DNA from: Acinetobacter guillouiae CIP 63.46
Lineage (GTDB): Bacteria > Pseudomonadota > Gammaproteobacteria > Pseudomonadales > Moraxellaceae
Reading direction: 5' to 3'
DNA: 64,000 nucleotides
NCBI RefSeq assembly: GCF_000368145.1
Contig: NZ_KB849287.1
Span: 62,001 to 126,000, forward strand
A program made the translations under genes and the position numbers. Of the stretch, positions 60,891 to 64,000 are shown piece by piece. How positions within the stretch are numbered: the stretch's first letter is position 1; every line of letters starts with the position of its first letter. The notes below the pieces were generated by a model. That model was not told the origin of the DNA, searched no databases, and was given only the letters and a program-made list of their open reading frames with translations.

Positions 60891-63068
60891 ATGAAAAAGA
60901 GTTTGAAAAATATCTTTAACGGGGATGGTAAGTTTATGAATAGTCAACTTCGTCAATTTACTATGGCGGCAGTGTCAATTGCGATTATGCAGGTTGCAGC
61001 AGCACAAACAACCATGACCAATATTGTACCGATGAAAATACCGGGGCAAGGTACAGAAATTCGGGTGATGTTTAATGGCTTACCGCCACAGCCTCAAGCC
61101 TATCAATTGGATAATCCATCTCGACTGATTTTGGATTTTGATCAGGCGAAGCAAACGATCAATCAGCCGTCTATTGCTGTGGCAAGTGAAGAAGCGTCGA
61201 CGGTGGATATTACGGCCGATGATCAACGTTCACGCTTAACGGTAAATTTAAAAAATAGTGGTTCTTTTACAACACGTGTTGAAGGGAATACCTTTATTTT
61301 AAAGATTAACAATGCCAATCAAGCTGCTGCTTTACCGACTTATGCCTCATCTGCATCTACGCTGAATAAGCAAAATCAAGGCATCGCAGATATCGGTTTT
61401 CAGCGTGGCAATGCTGGCGAAGGCCAGGTTATTTTAAATCTGTCAGGTGCAAATACACCTGTAGATGTACAGCAACAGGGCAGTAAAGTTGTTATTCGAA
61501 CCTTAGGAAATAAAATTCCTGCACATTTAATTCGTCGTTTAAATGTCAATGATTTTGCAACCCCAGTTTCTTCTGTGGATGCTTATAATGATGGTTCAAA
61601 TGGCGTGATTACCATTCAATCTGCTGGTAGCTATGAATATATGGCCTTCCAAGCGGAAAATAAACTGACCGTGAGTTTAAAACGTCCTGTAGAAAATAAA
61701 GTAAATCGCCCAAGTTCAAGTCAGTCTTATACCGGTAAGAAAATCTCGCTGGATTTTCAAGATATCGAAGTACGCCGTGTGCTACAGCTGCTTGCTGATT
61801 TTACCAGTATTAATATGGTGGCTGCAGATTCAGTTCAAGGTAATATTACTTTACGTTTAAAAGATGTACCTTGGGATCAGGCCTTAGATATTATTTTAAA
61901 AACCAAGAATTTAGACAAGCGTCGTAATGGTAGTGTGATTTGGATTGCACCTGTCACCGAGCTGATTAAAGCTGAAGAAGATGAAGCAAAAGCGATTGCA
62001 CAAAGTGTCAAATTAGCGCCAATTCAAACTGAATATATTCAACTCAGTTATGCTAAAGTTGCAGAAGTTCTTAAATTATTACAGGACTCTAGAAATCCTA
62101 AAGGTGCGCAGGCGAATAATACCACGAATACAGATTCTTTAGCTTTAGAAAGTCTACTCAGCTTAAGAGGGAGTGCGGTTGCAGATACACGAACAAATAC
62201 ATTAATTATTAATGATACTGCAAATAATATTGATAAAATTCGTAAAATGATTGATTTGGTAGATATTTCGGTAAAACAAGTCATGGTTGAAGCACGTATT
62301 GTTCGAGCAACAACGGATTTTACCAAAGAAATGGGTGTGAAATGGGGGATTTTATCCCAAGGGATTAACAAGAATAATGACTTGCTGGTTGGAGGAAGCG
62401 ATAAGACATTATGGGATTTACGAACTCCAGATGATGATGGGAAATATACTATTACTCGGCCCGATAATTTAAATGTCGATCTTGGTGTCACCACGGCGGG
62501 CGCAAGCAAAATTGCATTTGGTTTAATTAGTATGTCTGATTTTATGTTGGATCTAGAATTGTCAGCTTTACAATCTGATGGTTATGGTGAAGTGATTTCA
62601 ACACCAAAAGTGATGACGGCGGATAAGCAAAAAGCCAAAGTTTCATCAGGTCAAGAAATTCCTTATCAAACAACATCAACAGCAGGAGGCGCTGCAACTG
62701 CAACCACGGAATTTAAAGATGCATTATTGAGTTTGGATGTTACACCAAGTATTACCCCAGATGGTAAGGTGCAAATGCAATTGAATATTACCAGTGATTC
62801 ACGTGGTGGGGTGGCACCGAATGGTGAAATCATTTTGAATAAAAATGAGATCAATACCAATGTCTTGGTAGATAATGGTGAGACAGTTGTTTTGGGGGGG
62901 ATTTTTGAACAAGAAACTACATCAAGTCAAACCAAGGTGCCTTTCCTGGGAGATATCCCTTATCTAGGGCGATTATTTAGAAAAGATGTAAAGTCTGATA
63001 ATAAACGAGAATTACTAATCTTTGTGACACCAAGAATTGTTAATGACAGTCGTACCAGAAATCATTAA
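60891..63068 (+). CDS. pilQ: Type IV pilus secretin PilQ
   Basis: A 725-residue outer-membrane secretin. It has a signal peptide after a basic start, two AMIN-like domains (about 45-240), N0/N1 domains (ISLDFQDIEVRRVLQLLADF) and the secretin core with VMVEARIVRA and the C-terminal VPFLGDIPYLGRLFR followed by LLIFVTPRIV. An ATG at 60939 would shorten the leader and give a more usual signal peptide; the annotated ATG 60891 has AAGGA at good spacing. It forms the pilus pore. Confidence 0.95.
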   Translation: MKKSLKNIFNGDGKFMNSQLRQFTMAAVSIAIMQVAAAQTTMTNIVPMKIPGQGTEIRVMFNGLPPQPQAYQLDNPSRLILDFDQAKQTINQPSIAVASEEASTVDITADDQRSRLTVNLKNSGSFTTRVEGNTFILKINNANQAAALPTYASSASTLNKQNQGIADIGFQRGNAGEGQVILNLSGANTPVDVQQQGSKVVIRTLGNKIPAHLIRRLNVNDFATPVSSVDAYNDGSNGVITIQSAGSYEYMAFQAENKLTVSLKRPVENKVNRPSSSQSYTGKKISLDFQDIEVRRVLQLLADFTSINMVAADSVQGNITLRLKDVPWDQALDIILKTKNLDKRRNGSVIWIAPVTELIKAEEDEAKAIAQSVKLAPIQTEYIQLSYAKVAEVLKLLQDSRNPKGAQANNTTNTDSLALESLLSLRGSAVADTRTNTLIINDTANNIDKIRKMIDLVDISVKQVMVEARIVRATTDFTKEMGVKWGILSQGINKNNDLLVGGSDKTLWDLRTPDDDGKYTITRPDNLNVDLGVTTAGASKIAFGLISMSDFMLDLELSALQSDGYGEVISTPKVMTADKQKAKVSSGQEIPYQTTSTAGGAATATTEFKDALLSLDVTPSITPDGKVQMQLNITSDSRGGVAPNGEIILNKNEINTNVLVDNGETVVLGGIFEQETTSSQTKVPFLGDIPYLGRLFRKDVKSDNKRELLIFVTPRIVNDSRTRNH

Positions 63069-63104
63069 TATACTTTCAATGAAAGCAATTCGATAGGTGA
63101 CTCC

Positions 63105-63647
63105 TTGCCAAGCAAAGAGTTGGAAACCCTACCAAATATTTATTTGGTAGGGCCCATGGGAGCAGGAAAAACAACAGTTGGCCGGCATCTAGCGGAACTG
63201 TTAAGTCGTGAGTTTTTAGACAGCGATCATGAAATAGAAAGAAAAACTGGGGCATCTATTCCTTGGATTTTTGAAAAAGAAGGCGAACAAGGTTTCCGTA
63301 CAAGAGAAACAATCGTGATTGATGAACTCACATCAAAAAAAAATTTAGTGGTTGCAACAGGTGGTGGTGCTGTCACTCAAGCCATGAATCGAGAATATCT
63401 CAAGCATAGAGGTATTGTGATTTATTTATATACCCCTGTAGAAATCCAATTATTACGTACACATCGAGATAAAAATCGTCCTTTATTACAAGTCGAGAAT
63501 CCTGAGCAAAAGTTAAAGGATCTACTTAAAGCACGAGATCCACTGTATAGAGATGTTGCACATTATATTATTGAAACCAATCAGGGTGCTGCGCGAGATT
63601 TAGCGCTGAGAATATTGCAACTGATCGTTTCAAAAGAAATTATTTAG
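63105..63647 (+). CDS. aroK: Shikimate kinase AroK
   Basis: A 180-residue kinase. The P-loop is VGPMGAGKTTVGRHLAELL, the shikimate-binding blocks are DSDHEIERKTGASIPWIFE and ATGGGAVT, and RDKNRPLL is the lid. It phosphorylates shikimate in the aromatic pathway. The best start is TTG at 63105 with AGGTGA immediately upstream; no ATG or GTG is better placed. It follows pilQ closely and precedes aroB, the usual neighbour. Confidence 0.95.
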   Translation: MPSKELETLPNIYLVGPMGAGKTTVGRHLAELLSREFLDSDHEIERKTGASIPWIFEKEGEQGFRTRETIVIDELTSKKNLVVATGGGAVTQAMNREYLKHRGIVIYLYTPVEIQLLRTHRDKNRPLLQVENPEQKLKDLLKARDPLYRDVAHYIIETNQGAARDLALRILQLIVSKEII

Positions 63648-63683
63648 TCAGTAAATTATCATTCATTGTTATTTGGCAGAATC

Positions 63684-64000
63684 ATGCAAACTTTACATGT
63701 TGAACTGGGTGAACGTCGTTATCCAATCTTTATTGGTAGTCATTTGAATCCTCAAGAATTACTTGAACCTTATATTCAGGGACATCAAGTGATGATTGTT
63801 ACAAATACCACAGTTCAGCCTTTGTATTTGTCGCACTATGTTGAGGCGATTCAACAATTGGGTAAGCAGGTTACAACATGTGTTTTGCCTGATGGTGAGA
63901 AATACAAAGATATTCAGCACCTTAATTTGATTTTTGATGCTTTGCTTCAAGCTGGCTTTAATCGTGATTGTACGGTTTTGGCTTTAGGTGGTGGTGTGAT
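63684..64000 (+). CDS. aroB: 3-dehydroquinate synthase AroB, 5' part only
   Basis: The gene runs off the right edge after about 105 residues. It reads [20 protein letters not shown], then [38 protein letters not shown] and ALGGGV, the NAD-binding region of 3-dehydroquinate synthase. It forms dehydroquinate from DAHP, two steps before AroK's substrate. The start ATG 63684 has a TTGGCAGA stretch before it, a weak ribosome-binding site. Confidence 0.95.
   Translation, partial: MQTLHVELGERRYPIFIGSHLNPQELLEPYIQGHQVMIVTNTTVQPLYLSHYVEAIQQLGKQVTTCVLPDGEKYKDIQHLNLIFDALLQAGFNRDCTVLALGGGV

Noticed and set aside
62048-62509. 153-codon minus-strand frame inside pilQ
   Set aside because: It lies wholly within the secretin core coding region, which is intact.
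1-64000. CRISPR array, prophage or intact insertion sequence
   Set aside because: No regularly spaced repeats, transposase, integrase or phage structural genes are seen anywhere in the window.

Overview
The window is a chromosomal segment of an Acinetobacter-type gammaproteobacterium (Moraxellaceae). The strongest pointers are an Acr1-type fatty acyl-CoA reductase (295 codons) typical of wax-ester-forming Acinetobacter, histidine genes scattered in separate clusters, AT-rich intergenic DNA, the rsmH-ftsL-ftsI-murE-murF-mraY cluster ending at mraY, and the ponA / pilMNOPQ-aroK-aroB block. I see no prophage, intact insertion sequence, CRISPR array or rRNA operon. Species is not decidable from the sequence alone.

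Layout. 1-5.4 kb: 5' part of metY (minus), a phytase-like lipoprotein, a secreted protein with CYTH-like sequence motifs, ettA, and a Sel1-repeat protein. 5.4-14.8 kb: histidine genes hisF, hisA and hisHB, all on the minus strand but interleaved with thrB, a cold-shock/DUF1294 fusion, a DMT exporter, an ABM monooxygenase-like protein, a DEDD exonuclease, an HTH protein and a DUF805 protein. 15.1-21.5 kb: tRNA-Phe, a methyltransferase, a FadL-family porin, GNAT enzymes, a GMC oxidoreductase and an acetate/succinate CoA-transferase. 21.7-24.3 kb: ompR and envZ, separated by 379 bp that holds a terminator. 25.0-27.4 kb: tex. 27.4-31.7 kb: a short-chain dehydrogenase region with a MerR regulator and its divergent SDR target, a LysR regulator and its divergent SDR target, and acr1. 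32.0-41.4 kb: a second Sel1 protein, a heavy-metal block (czcI-czcCBA, a DUF4198 protein, czcD) with a strong Fur-like palindrome between the last two, and a zinc-ribbon membrane protein. 41.6-43.8 kb: tRNA-Glu, tRNA-Ala, gltX and a small secreted protein. 44.2-46.9 kb: two tandem sulfate-binding proteins and a GNAT enzyme. 47.1-54.3 kb: division and peptidoglycan genes. 54.3-64.0 kb: rlmA-like methyltransferase, ponA, the type IV pilus assembly operon pilMNOPQ, aroK and the start of aroB.

How the genes work together. Several blocks are textbook units: HisF/HisH and HisA/HisB in histidine synthesis; FtsI, MurE, MurF and MraY in septal peptidoglycan with PonA as bifunctional synthase; PilMNOPQ as inner-membrane alignment complex plus secretin; CzcCBA plus CzcD for divalent metal efflux. 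The less ordinary signals are regulatory or unexplained: a MerR-type long-spacer promoter driving an SDR gene, alternative hairpins in the czcI-czcC gap, a Fur-like box at a cation-efflux gene, dyads upstream of acr1, a terminator splitting ompR from envZ, and the pairing of a phytase-like lipoprotein with a secreted CYTH-like protein. I found no clear candidate for a wholly new multigene system; the best candidates are these smaller units.
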